Shown here piece after piece: positions 7,907 through 16,544 of a stretch of DNA of 33,061 nucleotides. The DNA is from Lachnospiraceae bacterium. GTDB lineage: Bacteria; Bacillota; Clostridia; Lachnospirales; Lachnospiraceae. The first letter of the stretch is position 1, and each line of letters starts with the position of its first letter. The stretch spans positions 1 to 33,061 of the forward strand of contig JAJQHZ010000049.1 in the NCBI GenBank assembly GCA_021199475.1, in the 5' to 3' direction. The notes beneath the pieces were generated by a model. That model saw only the letters and a list, made by a program, of their open reading frames with translations. It was not told the origin of the DNA and did no database searches. The position numbers were made by a program, and so were the translations under genes.

Positions 7907-10696
7907 ATGAGTAAAGAAGAACTTCTCCACAATGAACACGATGAATGCGAGTGCGGACATGATCACGAGCATCACCACGAGGAGCACGATAAGTGCGGGT
8001 GCGGGCATGAACACCATCACGAAGATCACGACGAGTGCGGGTGCGGGCATGAACACGGACATGAACATCATCACGAAGAACACGACGAGTGTGGATGCGG
8101 ACATGACCACCACCACGAGGAGCACGACGAGTGCGGGTGTGGGCATGACCATGAACACCACCACGTAGAGGGCCACTCAGAGGATTGTGACTGCGAGCTC
8201 TGCCATCCGCATGAGGATTACTGCGATGTGTGCGGACAGAGTCTCTCGAACTGCACCTGCAAAATGCCGGATGAGGACTGTATCAAGAAGGTTTATATTC
8301 TGGAGAATCTTGGCTGCGCGAACTGCGCCGCGAAGATGGAGAAAAAAATCAAAGAGCTTCCCGGCGTGACCTACGCGACAATCACCTATACGACCAAACA
8401 GCTGCGCCTTTCCGCCAAGGATCCGGACGCGCTGCTTCCGCAGATTCATGCGATCTGCGCGGCGATCGAGTCCGAAGTTAAGGTCGTGCCACGCACGAAA
8501 TCGCCCGGTTCTCTGGTTACCAGAACCTATACGGTAGAAAACCTGGGCTGTGCGAACTGCGCCGCGAAGATGGAAAAACGCATCAGCGAGCTGGACGGCA
8601 TCACGACCGCGACACTTACCTTCGCGACCAAGCAGCTGCGCGTAAGCGGTAAAAATCCAGACGGCCTGTTTGAAGAAATGCAGAAAATCTGCAGCGCCAT
8701 TGAAGCGCCGGTAAAGCTGGTGCCCAGGGACACCCGTCCGAAGAGCAAGGATACCTTAAATGTCAATGAGATTCTGCCGGAAGCGCGGCAGATCGCGCCT
8801 CCATTTGAGCTCTCTGATAACATGAAAACGCTGCTTGGCATCGGGCTCGGAGCGGTGCTGTTCATCCTCGGCGAGGTTCTGGAGCACCGTGGGCTGGATA
8901 CCGCTTCTCTGCTTGTCCTGCTGGTCGGCTACGTGGTGCTCGGCGGTCGTATCGTGCTGACCGCTGTGAGAAACCTGATGAAGGGACAGATTTTTGATGA
9001 AAACTTCCTGATGAGCATCGCGACGCTCGGCGCATTCGCGATTCAGGAATACCCGGAGGCAGTGGGCGTCATGCTCTTCTACCGCATCGGCGAATATTTT
9101 GAGCACATCGCGGTAGAAAAGAGCCGCGGCCAGATCATGGACGCGGTCGATATGCGCCCGGAGATCGTTAATCTCGTAGTCGGCGAGGATGTGCGTGTCA
9201 TTGACGCGGATCAGGCAAACGTCGGCGATATTCTGCTGATCCGGCCGGGCGACCGGATTCCGCTGGACGGCGTAATCGTGGATGGCGAGAGCCGGCTGGA
9301 TACCTCACCCGTCACCGGCGAGCCGGTGCCGGTAAAGGTCGGCTACGGCGATGAGGTCGTCTCCGGCTGTGTCAACACCTCCGGCTTGTTAAAAATCCGT
9401 GTGGAAAAAATACTGGAAGAATCAATGGTCACCCGGATTCTCGATTCCGTAGAAAACGCGGCGGCGAGCAAGCCGAAAATCGACCGTTTCATCACACGGT
9501 TTGCCCGGATTTATACCCCGGTCGTCGTTATCCTGGCGGCCGCGACCGCCATCATCCCGTCCCTCGTGACCGGGAACTGGTATTACTATGTCTACACTGC
9601 ACTGACCTTCCTCGTCATGAGCTGCCCGTGCGCCCTCGTTCTGAGCGTGCCTCTGGCCTTCTTCTCCGGCATCGGCGCGGGCTCAAAGCGCGGCATTCTT
9701 TTCAAGGGCGGCGTCGCCCTGGAGGCAATGCGGAATGTCGATGCGGTCATCATGGACAAGACCGGCACCATCACCAAAGGCAACTTTGTCGTGCAGCGCG
9801 CGGTACCGGCATCCGCTGAAGTATCACAGGACGAGCTGCTCTCCTTCTGCGCCAGCTGTGAGCTGACCAGCACCCATCCGATCGGCGTGAGCATCTTAAG
9901 CGCAGCGGATGAACAGAAACTCAGCTACGCCCGACCGACCGAAGTGGAAGAAATCGCGGGGCATGGCATCCGTGCGGTGATTCCTGTGGCAGCTGCTTCG
10001 GGAGGCAGCAGTGCTTCCGCGACCTGTACCGTTCTCTGCGGCAACCGCAAGCTGATGGAAAAATATGGCATTTCACTTGATAATTATGAGAAAAAAGGCT
10101 TCGGCACGGAGGTGCTCGCCGCAAAGGATGGCGTCTTCATCGGCCATCTGGTCATCTCCGACACCATCAAGGAAGACGCGAAATCCGCCATCTCGCAGAT
10201 CAAGAGCCTCGGCATCGAGACCGTCATGCTCACCGGCGACGCGGAGGATTCCGCCCAGGCAGTCGCAGACGCGACCGGCATTGACGAGGTCCACGCAAAG
10301 CTGCTCCCGCAGGATAAGCTCACCGAGCTGATTCAGGTGCGGAATGCACACAGCTCTGTCATGTTCGTCGGCGACGGTATCAACGACGCACCGGTTCTCG
10401 CGGGCGCGGATGTCGGAGCGGCCATGGGCAGCGGTGCGGACGCAGCCATCGAGGCGGCAGACGTCGTATTCATGACCTCCAGCATGGAAGCCATCCCGCA
10501 GTCGCTCGCCATCGCGCGGGCGACCAGCGCCATCGCATGGCAGAACGTCATCTTCGCGCTCGTCATCAAGGTGCTCGTCATGATCCTCGGCCTGTGCGGC
10601 TTCGCCTCCATGTGGATGGCCGTATTCGCCGACACCGGGGTCGCCATGCTCTGCGTGCTGAACTCAATCCGGGTGCTGTATAAGAAAAAAATCTGA
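7907..10696 (+). CDS. P1B-type heavy-metal exporting ATPase with His/Cys-rich N-terminus
   Basis: A 929-residue ATPase that should pump a soft or divalent metal (Zn, Cd, Pb, Co) out of the cell. Residues 10-88 form a repeated His/Cys/Glu-rich tail; 93-118 hold a further cysteine cluster; two HMA domains follow, each with GCANCAAKMEK (CxxC at 137-140 and 215-218). Then come the membrane segments, the ion-site CPC motif (573-575), phosphorylation motif DKTGT (Asp 617), the THP of the HP motif and GDGINDAP. The CPC motif with paired HMA domains fits the CadA/ZntA group. GGAGG precedes the ATG. It is divergent from the cobalamin-riboswitch importer, so cobalt or nickel is also possible. Metal choice cannot be read from sequence alone. 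Confidence 0.95.
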   Translation: MSKEELLHNEHDECECGHDHEHHHEEHDKCGCGHEHHHEDHDECGCGHEHGHEHHHEEHDECGCGHDHHHEEHDECGCGHDHEHHHVEGHSEDCDCELCHPHEDYCDVCGQSLSNCTCKMPDEDCIKKVYILENLGCANCAAKMEKKIKELPGVTYATITYTTKQLRLSAKDPDALLPQIHAICAAIESEVKVVPRTKSPGSLVTRTYTVENLGCANCAAKMEKRISELDGITTATLTFATKQLRVSGKNPDGLFEEMQKICSAIEAPVKLVPRDTRPKSKDTLNVNEILPEARQIAPPFELSDNMKTLLGIGLGAVLFILGEVLEHRGLDTASLLVLLVGYVVLGGRIVLTAVRNLMKGQIFDENFLMSIATLGAFAIQEYPEAVGVMLFYRIGEYFEHIAVEKSRGQIMDAVDMRPEIVNLVVGEDVRVIDADQANVGDILLIRPGDRIPLDGVIVDGESRLDTSPVTGEPVPVKVGYGDEVVSGCVNTSGLLKIRVEKILEESMVTRILDSVENAAASKPKIDRFITRFARIYTPVVVILAAATAIIPSLVTGNWYYYVYTALTFLVMSCPCALVLSVPLAFFSGIGAGSKRGILFKGGVALEAMRNVDAVIMDKTGTITKGNFVVQRAVPASAEVSQDELLSFCASCELTSTHPIGVSILSAADEQKLSYARPTEVEEIAGHGIRAVIPVAAASGGSSASATCTVLCGNRKLMEKYGISLDNYEKKGFGTEVLAAKDGVFIGHLVISDTIKEDAKSAISQIKSLGIETVMLTGDAEDSAQAVADATGIDEVHAKLLPQDKLTELIQVRNAHSSVMFVGDGINDAPVLAGADVGAAMGSGADAAIEAADVVFMTSSMEAIPQSLAIARATSAIAWQNVIFALVIKVLVMILGLCGFASMWMAVFADTGVAMLCVLNSIRVLYKKKI
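7934..8170 (+). repeat. Five-unit coding repeat (EHDECGCGHEHHHE-like)
   Basis: Codons 10-88 of the ATPase encode five imperfect tandem units of 14-18 residues, each built as (E/D)HD(E/K)C-x-CGH-x-H followed by a run of His and Glu. DNA repeats such as GACGAGTGCGGGTG recur almost exactly, suggesting growth by slippage or unequal recombination. Each unit offers two Cys and five or more His, a potential metal reservoir or sensor. Confidence 0.9.
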
Positions 10697-10717
10697 TGGG
10701 ATCTTTTATACATTAAA

Positions 10718-10783
10718 AGAGAAGCGGCAACCCACTCAGGAACTGCCGTAATTAGCAGACGACTGGCAAAAAACCGCCTCTCT
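10718..10783 (+). terminator. Possible terminator after the metal ATPase
   Basis: AGAGAAGCGG and CCGCCTCTCT can form a ten-pair stem with one mismatch around a 46-base loop; an alternative inner stem CGGCA/TGCCG shares some bases. A T-rich run (from about 10800) begins later than in a typical terminator, so the call is tentative. Confidence 0.3.
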
Positions 10784-10836
10784 TCTCTGCAGTTGTATTA
10801 TATTTTTTTTAATATATCAATAATTTATTTGCAATT

Positions 10837-10842
10837 TATAAT
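10837..10842 (+). promoter_or_regulatory. Candidate -10 element of the AstE/AspA-like gene
   Basis: A perfect TATAAT lies 36 bases before the ATG in an AT-rich stretch. No good -35 hexamer is seen at the usual distance. Confidence 0.35.
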
Positions 10843-10878
10843 GAAAGATCATACACATCCGCCCCGAAAGGAGCTTCT

Positions 10879-11829
10879 ATGAAAAAAGACATGACCTACG
10901 GCGGCCTGACGGCCGCCCCGGGCAAAAAAGTACAGGGCTACGTTCCGCTCGGTCCGTCCGGTGAGACGATCCCCGCAACCCTGATCAACGGCGTTGGCGA
11001 AGGCAAAACCGTCCTGATTTCCTCCGGCATCCACGGCAGCGAATATCCAGGCATCTTAACCGCCATGGAACTCGCCCGCGAGCTGACTCCCGAGCAGATC
11101 AGCGGTCAGCTGATTCTTTTGCACCCGGTCAACACCGCCGCCTTCTATCAGCGGCTCAGCTATATCAACCCCGTAGTCGGCGAAAATCTGAACCGCCTCT
11201 ATCCCGGCTCACCGGACGGCTCCATGGCCGAGCAGGTGGCCTGGTACATGGGCGGGGAATACCACAAACGCGTTGATTTTGTCCTCGACCTGCACGGCGG
11301 CGACATCCATGAAAATCTGCTGCCCTACGTCTATGTTCCCGGCATTGGCGAGCCGGGGGTACTGAATGCTGCCATGGAGGCTGCACTGCTTTTAAATGCC
11401 AACTACCTCGTCCGCTCATCCGCGACAAGTGGGTTCTACAACTCCTGCGCCCTCAGCGGCACCCCGGCACTCCTGATTGAGCGCGGCAGCTGCGGACGCT
11501 GGTCCCGCGAAGAGGTTGAAACCTACAAGGCAGATGTGTGCAACCTGCTCGTGCATTTCGGACTGCTCGAAGGAACCGTAAGGCTGCCCGCCAAAAAAGC
11601 GCATATTCTCACAAATGTTGTCTATCTCGATGCATCTGTCTCCGGCTGCTGGCTCCCGGATGCAGCACTTGACGACCACGTCAGGAAAGGACAGCGGCTT
11701 GGCGTAATCACGGACTTCTTCGGAAATACGCTCGAGGAAATCTACGCAGACTTCGACAGCATCATTGTCTATCTGGCCGTTTCGCTCGGAATCAAAAAAG
11801 GCGATCCGCTGATTACTTACGGAATATAG
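10879..11829 (+). CDS. Succinylglutamate desuccinylase/aspartoacylase-family zinc hydrolase
   Basis: A 316-residue protein of the AstE/AspA branch of the M14 carboxypeptidase fold. The zinc ligands are visible: His 52 and Glu 55 in SGIHGSEYPG and His 139 in LDLHGGD. ENLNRLYPG supplies the usual Asn-Arg pair and PALLIERG the probable catalytic Glu. A C-terminal beta-rich domain (from about 235, VVYLDASVSGCWLP to DPLITYGI) is typical of the deacylase subgroup. The family removes acyl groups from N-acyl amino acids or related amides; the substrate here is unknown. AAAGGAGCTTCT precedes the ATG. It has no obvious partner gene and stands alone between the ATPase and a long intergenic stretch. Confidence 0.88.
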   Translation: MKKDMTYGGLTAAPGKKVQGYVPLGPSGETIPATLINGVGEGKTVLISSGIHGSEYPGILTAMELARELTPEQISGQLILLHPVNTAAFYQRLSYINPVVGENLNRLYPGSPDGSMAEQVAWYMGGEYHKRVDFVLDLHGGDIHENLLPYVYVPGIGEPGVLNAAMEAALLLNANYLVRSSATSGFYNSCALSGTPALLIERGSCGRWSREEVETYKADVCNLLVHFGLLEGTVRLPAKKAHILTNVVYLDASVSGCWLPDAALDDHVRKGQRLGVITDFFGNTLEEIYADFDSIIVYLAVSLGIKKGDPLITYGI

Positions 11830-11897
11830 CTGCTAATTGTGGCTGGGTGACAACCTGCCCAACCGCTGCCTGCGTATTTTTGTGGAATACGTCTGTT

Positions 11898-11916
11898 GAT
11901 TTTCCGCAGGAAAATC
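11898..11916. repeat. Perfect short palindrome after the hydrolase gene
   Basis: GATTTTCC and GGAAAATC flank a GCA loop. It lies 68 bases after the hydrolase stop and has no T run beyond it. It may be a weak transcript end or a protein site. Confidence 0.4.
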
Positions 11917-11970
11917 GATAGAATAACAAGAAACGTTTCAAAGCATAATTGAATAAGAATCACATGAACG

Positions 11971-12058
11971 ACACAAGTGGTGCTATGCACGTAAATCTGA
12001 TCACGGAATTATGTAACAACTGATCGGATTTCGTCAATATAACCGCTTGTGTTTTTTT
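11971..12058 (+). terminator. Long nested stem-loop ending in a T run
   Basis: The outer arms ACACAAGTGG and CCGCTTGTGT pair with one G-U wobble, and inner arms AAATCTGATCA (11993-12003) and TGATCGGATTT (12021-12031) pair over 11 positions, again with one wobble. Seven T residues follow the outer arm. The compensating wobbles suggest an RNA structure. It could be a distant terminator for the hydrolase or a small structured RNA. Confidence 0.5.
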
Positions 12059-12149
12059 GTCGCTTATTCCCGCAGTGCCCCGTCATCTGAGACGCTTGTT
12101 ATGCTTTTCCGAACGGTACCCGCACCTGCCTTCTACGCTTCGCTTCGGT

Positions 12150-12184
12150 CGGTGCCAAACGGGCGTCACTGGCGCCCGGCACCG
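12150..12184. repeat. GC-rich two-step palindrome
   Basis: CGGTGCC/GGCACCG encloses GGGCG/CGCCC. It lies in the 412-base gap between the hydrolase and the DUF2798 gene. Apart from the three palindromic elements listed, that gap shows no gene I can support. Confidence 0.5.
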
Positions 12185-12241
12185 CCGCAGACGATTTTAA
12201 ATGCAGGTGCTCCATGATTTTAAAAAAGGAGAGAAAAAGAA

Positions 12242-12778
12242 ATGCCCAAGAACCAGTTTCAGCGAATGATTTTCGCACTTATCACTGTCATCATTACCGT
12301 ACACGGATATGTATTCTACAGCCTGTACGTCATCAACGGAGCAACCCTTATGGAAGTGACCGGCGCCGACAGCGTCCTCCATGCCATCTAGGCACAGGGC
12401 GGTGTATACATGTTCGGTCGGATGCTGCCCATCTGGGCGCTGATCCTGATCGAGTTCTGCTTTGCCTACGCGCTGGAGTGTATGCTGGGAAGCCCCTGCT
12501 CTTTCAAGCTCGCCTGCATGAATTTCGACCCGAAAGAGACGCATCCGGTGATTTTTGAGAGTGCGGTCATCTGCGCGACCGTCGGCCTGATGGTTCCCAC
12601 GATGAGCTTTCTGGCCGCACTGTTTTACTACCCGTATTACAATGGATTTCATATCCTGACGTTCCTGGCGAACTGGCTGAAGCTGGTATGCTACAATTTC
12701 CCGTTCGCATTCTTCAGCCAGCTGTTCTTCATCCAGCCGCTGGTGCGGACGATCTTTAAGAAGATTTTCCGGCAGTAA
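12242..12778 (+). pseudogene. DUF2798-like membrane protein interrupted by an amber codon
   Basis: Codons 1-49 (MPKNQFQRMIFALITVIITV...) and the reading frame that resumes after a TAG at 12389-12391 are in the same frame and together give 178 codons, the usual size of DUF2798 proteins. The family signature is seen at both ends: the MPKxxFQ start and the FPFAFFSQLFFIQPLVR...IFKKIFR end. Four hydrophobic segments are visible. One C-to-T change (CAG to TAG) would explain the stop. GGAG lies about ten bases before the ATG. A downstream ATG at 12410 could restart the second part. The gene may be dead, read through, or a recent mutation in this isolate. Confidence 0.75.
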
Positions 12779-12785
12779 ACTCAGC

Positions 12786-12828
12786 AATCCCCCGCGAGGC
12801 CTCCAATCAGCTCCGCGGGGGATTTTTT
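12786..12828. terminator. Strong bidirectional terminator between convergent genes
   Basis: AATCCCCCGCG and CGCGGGGGATT form a perfect GC-rich stem followed by six T residues on the plus strand. It separates the convergent DUF2798 gene and the 750-residue gene, whose stop is only a few bases away. Confidence 0.85.
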
Positions 12829-12831
12829 CAC

Positions 12832-15084
12832 CTACTTTTTCTCAAACATTCTGGCAATAATTGCTTCCATCTCCGGATCAAAATCCTCATCATCTTCCAT
12901 ATCGTCCTGATCAAAATTATCGTCTTCAAATGGAAACGTATCCGCTAAATCCTCGCCGTTAAAAATCTTTTCATCCATTTCTCGGCACTGGGCAATCTCC
13001 TCAAGAATATCTTTCACCGTTGGGTCGCGGCTTTCTTTCATTAAAGCTCTGGTTACCTTTTCGGCATGGTCATACTCTCCATCCATAATCAGATTGTGAA
13101 TCTGTAAATATCGAACCTGGTAATTTCTGACGCCAATCTTTTCCATAAAACGGTCGTAATCCTCAAAGAGAGTGTTCTCATCATAATACATGTCATATAA
13201 TTCCATCTGTAATTCAGGCGGCATCTCCGTCAGACTCGTTGTCTTCCCCGGCTTCTTCCATTTCTTCTTTCCCGGAAAAAGTGCAATTCCATCTATATCA
13301 AAGTCAAATTGTTCCATTGCCTCATGGCGGCTGTGCCCCCGGAACAGCGGAATCGGCGTCTCCATAGCCAGCTCCATGGCAGTTCCCCAGAGGCTGCATT
13401 CCTCCTCAAGTCCTGCCTGATCCGGCAGTCTCAGATCCTTCCGGCATCTCGCAAGGATTTCATCCACCGTACTGCCCTCTAGCACTTTTACCAGCGTATC
13501 CACAAGATAAACCTGCAGTTCCTCTCCCGAAAGATCAAATTTCATAGAGAGACTTGTTAAGTACAGCGCCCACTCCGGTGAATAATGAGCGATACCGCAC
13601 GTAAGAGCTCTGACATCTTCTTTCGAAAACACCTTATAAGGGATTTCCGGATGCCTTCGATACTGCTGCATCATGGCCGACGGATCAAAGGCGCCGTGAA
13701 TCATCCAATTTCTTCCTCTCTCATCCGTAGCGGAAAGAATGCAGTCCAAATTGTAGCGGCAATGCCAGTACACAAAGCGGAGAAAATCCTGCAAGGACGC
13801 GCATTTCGCAAAGCAACTTGCGTAAAGCCGGTAAATCTCCTCAATCCCAGCCGCCCCATAGACCATCAGCAGGGCAAGAAGCGTTTGCGTATTGGAATCT
13901 ATCGTATTGTACGTTCTCTTCAGTTTTTTCCCTTTTTCTATCGGTAAAATACTCTCTAAGTCTGCGGCCACAGAAATCTCCGCAACCTTCGTATCACATT
14001 CCATCCGAAAAAAAAGCTCTGCAAAGCCCAGATTCAGGAGCTTGCCAACTGCCTCTACACTATCAGGAAGCGGAGCATTTACCACATTGCCGAAACAATA
14101 TTGACGAATCCATTTATATTCATCCAGGAAAAAGATATAGTACAGGCTTTCCGGATGCTGCCGAAATGCATCGAGCACCATGGCTGCTTTTTTCCTCTCG
14201 CTAACATTATTCCTGGGCGAAGCAAGATTTACCGCAGAAAACTTACAGAATTCCTGAAGTCTCCGGTCCTCCTCAGAGGAAAGAATCTCCAGCGCATTCT
14301 TCTCCGACCGAATCACATCAATCCGATAGCCTCTCTTTTCTCTCATATTAGAAGCAAACTCAAACCAGCGTTTTACAAGCTCATCTGTATTTGTGTCCGC
14401 AGAGTTTGGGCGAATTTCTATTTCATTTACAGATCCTGTCAACTCATTTACATCCAGCGTACCATTTAATATCTCCCTTATCACTTCATAGTTCGATTTT
14501 GGCGGTAGCCCGTTTTCTTTATAGATCTGCTGTATCAGATCAAGCGTCTCTTTTATTTTTTTCTGATCCGCTTTCGACTGAAGCTCCTGTGCCTGCTCTC
14601 TGGATGCTTTCCGTTTCGGGAATGTCAACCTCTCCAACTGTGTATTGACAGCCTCCATAGAGAACAGCTTCCGGCCGGAATCCTCCTCATCTCCCCAACT
14701 ATCCTCTAAAAAATTGTCCCCTTTTGACTTCAGCACAGATGCATACCGTTTCCCATAAGACAACTCGTCCTTTTCAAAGACAATTTTATGCCTCCAGTCA
14801 TCGCCGAAATCATAGGTATAGCGAACCCACTTGCTGTTGATCAGGAAATCATCTATAGTCGTCTTTTTCTCATTCAGCTCATCGCCGCTTGTCGCCGCCT
14901 CCGGCAAAGAGATGTGGATATCGTCCGATGTCCGGAAATCATGCAAATGACGGTCTTCCCATCCGAAAACAATCTGAAGAATCCTGTTCAGATCATAAAA
15001 GGTAATCGCCTCAGGCAGAATCAACCTCCGCCAGACGGGCGGATGCGTATCTTCAATCGTGATTTTCACTATATGTCCGGCCAT
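12832..15084 (-). CDS. Large pRiA4b ORF-3-like protein
   Basis: A 750-residue cytoplasmic protein. Residues 3-150 match the plasmid pRiA4b ORF-3-like domain: VKITIEDTHPPVWRRLILPE, FYDLNRILQIVFGWEDRHLHDF and YTYDFGDDWRHKIVFE are its conserved blocks. The remaining 600 residues are mostly helical and not recognised; they include a probable HEAT/TPR-like region, and the tail (FPFEDDNFDQDDMEDDEDFD) is very acidic. Family members of 150-450 residues are common, so this one is long. The function of the domain is not established. The ATG follows AGGGAGATACTCT, and a promoter overlaps the end of the LysR gene. Stand-alone gene. Confidence 0.75.
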   Translation of the reverse strand: MAGHIVKITIEDTHPPVWRRLILPEAITFYDLNRILQIVFGWEDRHLHDFRTSDDIHISLPEAATSGDELNEKKTTIDDFLINSKWVRYTYDFGDDWRHKIVFEKDELSYGKRYASVLKSKGDNFLEDSWGDEEDSGRKLFSMEAVNTQLERLTFPKRKASREQAQELQSKADQKKIKETLDLIQQIYKENGLPPKSNYEVIREILNGTLDVNELTGSVNEIEIRPNSADTNTDELVKRWFEFASNMREKRGYRIDVIRSEKNALEILSSEEDRRLQEFCKFSAVNLASPRNNVSERKKAAMVLDAFRQHPESLYYIFFLDEYKWIRQYCFGNVVNAPLPDSVEAVGKLLNLGFAELFFRMECDTKVAEISVAADLESILPIEKGKKLKRTYNTIDSNTQTLLALLMVYGAAGIEEIYRLYASCFAKCASLQDFLRFVYWHCRYNLDCILSATDERGRNWMIHGAFDPSAMMQQYRRHPEIPYKVFSKEDVRALTCGIAHYSPEWALYLTSLSMKFDLSGEELQVYLVDTLVKVLEGSTVDEILARCRKDLRLPDQAGLEEECSLWGTAMELAMETPIPLFRGHSRHEAMEQFDFDIDGIALFPGKKKWKKPGKTTSLTEMPPELQMELYDMYYDENTLFEDYDRFMEKIGVRNYQVRYLQIHNLIMDGEYDHAEKVTRALMKESRDPTVKDILEEIAQCREMDEKIFNGEDLADTFPFEDDNFDQDDMEDDEDFDPEMEAIIARMFEKK

Positions 15085-15122
15085 AGAGTATCTCCCTTCA
15101 TTTTTATCATCTGTTCCTCTCG

Positions 15123-15151
15123 ATTATAAGCGAGTCTGGTGATAAAATCAA
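15123..15151 (-). promoter_or_regulatory. Promoter of the pRiA4b ORF-3-like gene
   Basis: On the minus strand TTGATT (15146-15151) and a perfect TATAAT (15123-15128) are 17 bases apart. The -35 element overlaps the stop codon region of the LysR gene. Confidence 0.6.
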
Positions 15152-16026
15152 TAAATCGTTTGCACATACTTCAAAAATTCCTCCGCCGCATGCGAGAGCG
15201 AATGATTCTTGTTCCAGATCAGCACATAGGACGCCGTCATCTGCGGATTGACCAACCGCTTGATGCACACGGAAGCGTCCGTCCCGATGTTCGCGGAGGC
15301 CGGATAAATCGTAATGCCGACGTTCTGCCTTGTGAGCTCATAAGCATTCAGCATATGGGCAATCCGGCAGCGAACCTTCAGATTTTTCTCCGGGGAGGAC
15401 AGCCAGCCTGAGATTTCCTGCAGGCGCGACTCCCGGGATGGAATAATCAGATCATACTGAATGACCTGCTGAAAATCCACCGTATCACCCGGCTCCTGCG
15501 CAAGCGGACAGGAGGACGGAATCATCGCAATCCACGGCTCTGAATAGACGGGAAGCGCGTTGATTCCTTCCGCATTGTGCGGCTCCATGATGATTGCCAG
15601 CTCACACAGCCCCTTCGTCAGGCGGTTGACCACCTCGTCCGAATTGCCGTTCCAGAGGTTATAAGTGACATGCGGATGCTGTTTCTGAAAGCCCACGATC
15701 CACCGTGAAAAAAGTGTCGGCGCGTGTCCCTCCACCGAAGCGAGATAAATCGTGCCCTGCAGTCCACTGTGCATTTCCTTCACGTCCTCCGCAGACTTGT
15801 TTACCAGATCCACCACCCGCGCGGCATACTGGCGAAACAACTGCCCCTCCTCGGTCAGCTGCAGTGCGTGCGGCTTCCGGATAAAAAGCGCTACACCCAA
15901 TTCCTCCTCCAGATCCTTGATCTGACGGCTCAGAGGCGGCTGCGCGATGCAGAGCTTCTCCGCTGCCCGCGTGAAGTTCATCTCCTCCGCCACCGCCAGA
16001 AAATAACGGATATGCCGCAGTTCCAT
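15148..16026 (-). CDS. LysR-family transcriptional regulator (intact copy)
   Basis: A 292-residue LysR regulator. The N-terminal winged helix-turn-helix is clear ([52 protein letters not shown]), followed by a linker and a two-lobe effector domain (about 90-290). The start at 16026 follows GGGAAGG. It is divergent from a 25-codon ORF at 16418, and between them lies a LysR-type box (16291-16309) at about -66 of that ORF's promoter, the classic activation position. It is therefore the likely activator of that small transcript and of its own gene. A shortened duplicate lies at 25648-25971. The effector is unknown. Confidence 0.93.
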   Translation of the reverse strand: MELRHIRYFLAVAEEMNFTRAAEKLCIAQPPLSRQIKDLEEELGVALFIRKPHALQLTEEGQLFRQYAARVVDLVNKSAEDVKEMHSGLQGTIYLASVEGHAPTLFSRWIVGFQKQHPHVTYNLWNGNSDEVVNRLTKGLCELAIIMEPHNAEGINALPVYSEPWIAMIPSSCPLAQEPGDTVDFQQVIQYDLIIPSRESRLQEISGWLSSPEKNLKVRCRIAHMLNAYELTRQNVGITIYPASANIGTDASVCIKRLVNPQMTASYVLIWNKNHSLSHAAEEFLKYVQTIY

Positions 16027-16290
16027 GCAATATTCACCTTCCCTTCTCAAACATTGTCTGCCAGGTTCCTTCCGCCCTCTCATACCTCTTTATTCAGGTC
16101 ACCCCTGTCTTTCCATGCCTCTTTCGGTTTTTCTCCAGGTTTTCGGAAACTTTCTTTCGATTTTCTGGTTTTTAAGATTATCTGGATTCATCTGCTCCTT
16201 CCGGTTCTTCTGGTTCTTCTGCCTGGATTCATCTAATTCATCCCAGGGGCTTTCCACATTTTTCCTGGCATCTGCCTGTCTCATATTCTA

Positions 16291-16359
16291 CGATACTTTA
16301 AAGGTATCGTCAACCATTTGTTATATGTATTTTACAGTTTTAAACGCGCGCGGTATACT
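16291..16359 (+). promoter_or_regulatory. LysR box and promoter of the 25-codon ORF (copy 1)
   Basis: CGATAC-N7-GTATCG (16291-16309) contains the LysR dyad ATAC-N7-GTAT. TTTACA (16331-16336) and TATACT (16354-16359) are 17 bases apart. With a start near 16366 the box centre is at about -66, where LysR regulators bind to activate. The same arrangement is kept in copy 2 although bases between the motifs differ. Confidence 0.75.
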
Positions 16360-16417
16360 ACAGCCATAAAGAAACACAAACACCACATTGATTTCAAGAC
16401 CAAAAGGAGGAATTGTT

Positions 16418-16495
16418 ATGTTGAAGTTAATGAGAAAAGCAGCGATGTTCCTGGAAGATTATTATGAGAGCTTTGCGACACCGAATTTCCGATAA
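16418..16495 (+). CDS. 25-residue small protein or leader peptide (copy 1)
   Basis: AAAGGAGGAATTGTT gives an excellent ribosome binding site for an ORF of 25 codons beginning MLKLMRKAAM, with central FLEDYYESF and ending ATPNFR. The N-terminal half is basic and hydrophobic, then acidic and aromatic. It has its own LysR-controlled promoter and ends before a structured 3' region with a terminator. Copy 2 at 26397-26474 differs only by Arg to Lys at residue 6. No longer frame follows, and the next gene is on the opposite strand. I know no family for it. It may be a functional microprotein, or a leader peptide from a cassette that has lost its downstream gene. Confidence 0.65.
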   Translation: MLKLMRKAAMFLEDYYESFATPNFR

Positions 16496-16544
16496 TCAGC
16501 CAAATTAAGCAAATTACGTAACTGTATTCGAATAAAAGATAATT

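Noticed and set aside
7793-8176. Minus-strand ORF with Val/Met-rich repeats
   Set aside because: It is the complement of the His-rich repeat of the metal ATPase and has no own signals.
16099-16284. 61-codon minus-strand ORF in the LysR leader
   Set aside because: Highly biased Lys/Asn/Glu composition follows from the purine-rich strand, and the frame is not kept in copy 2.
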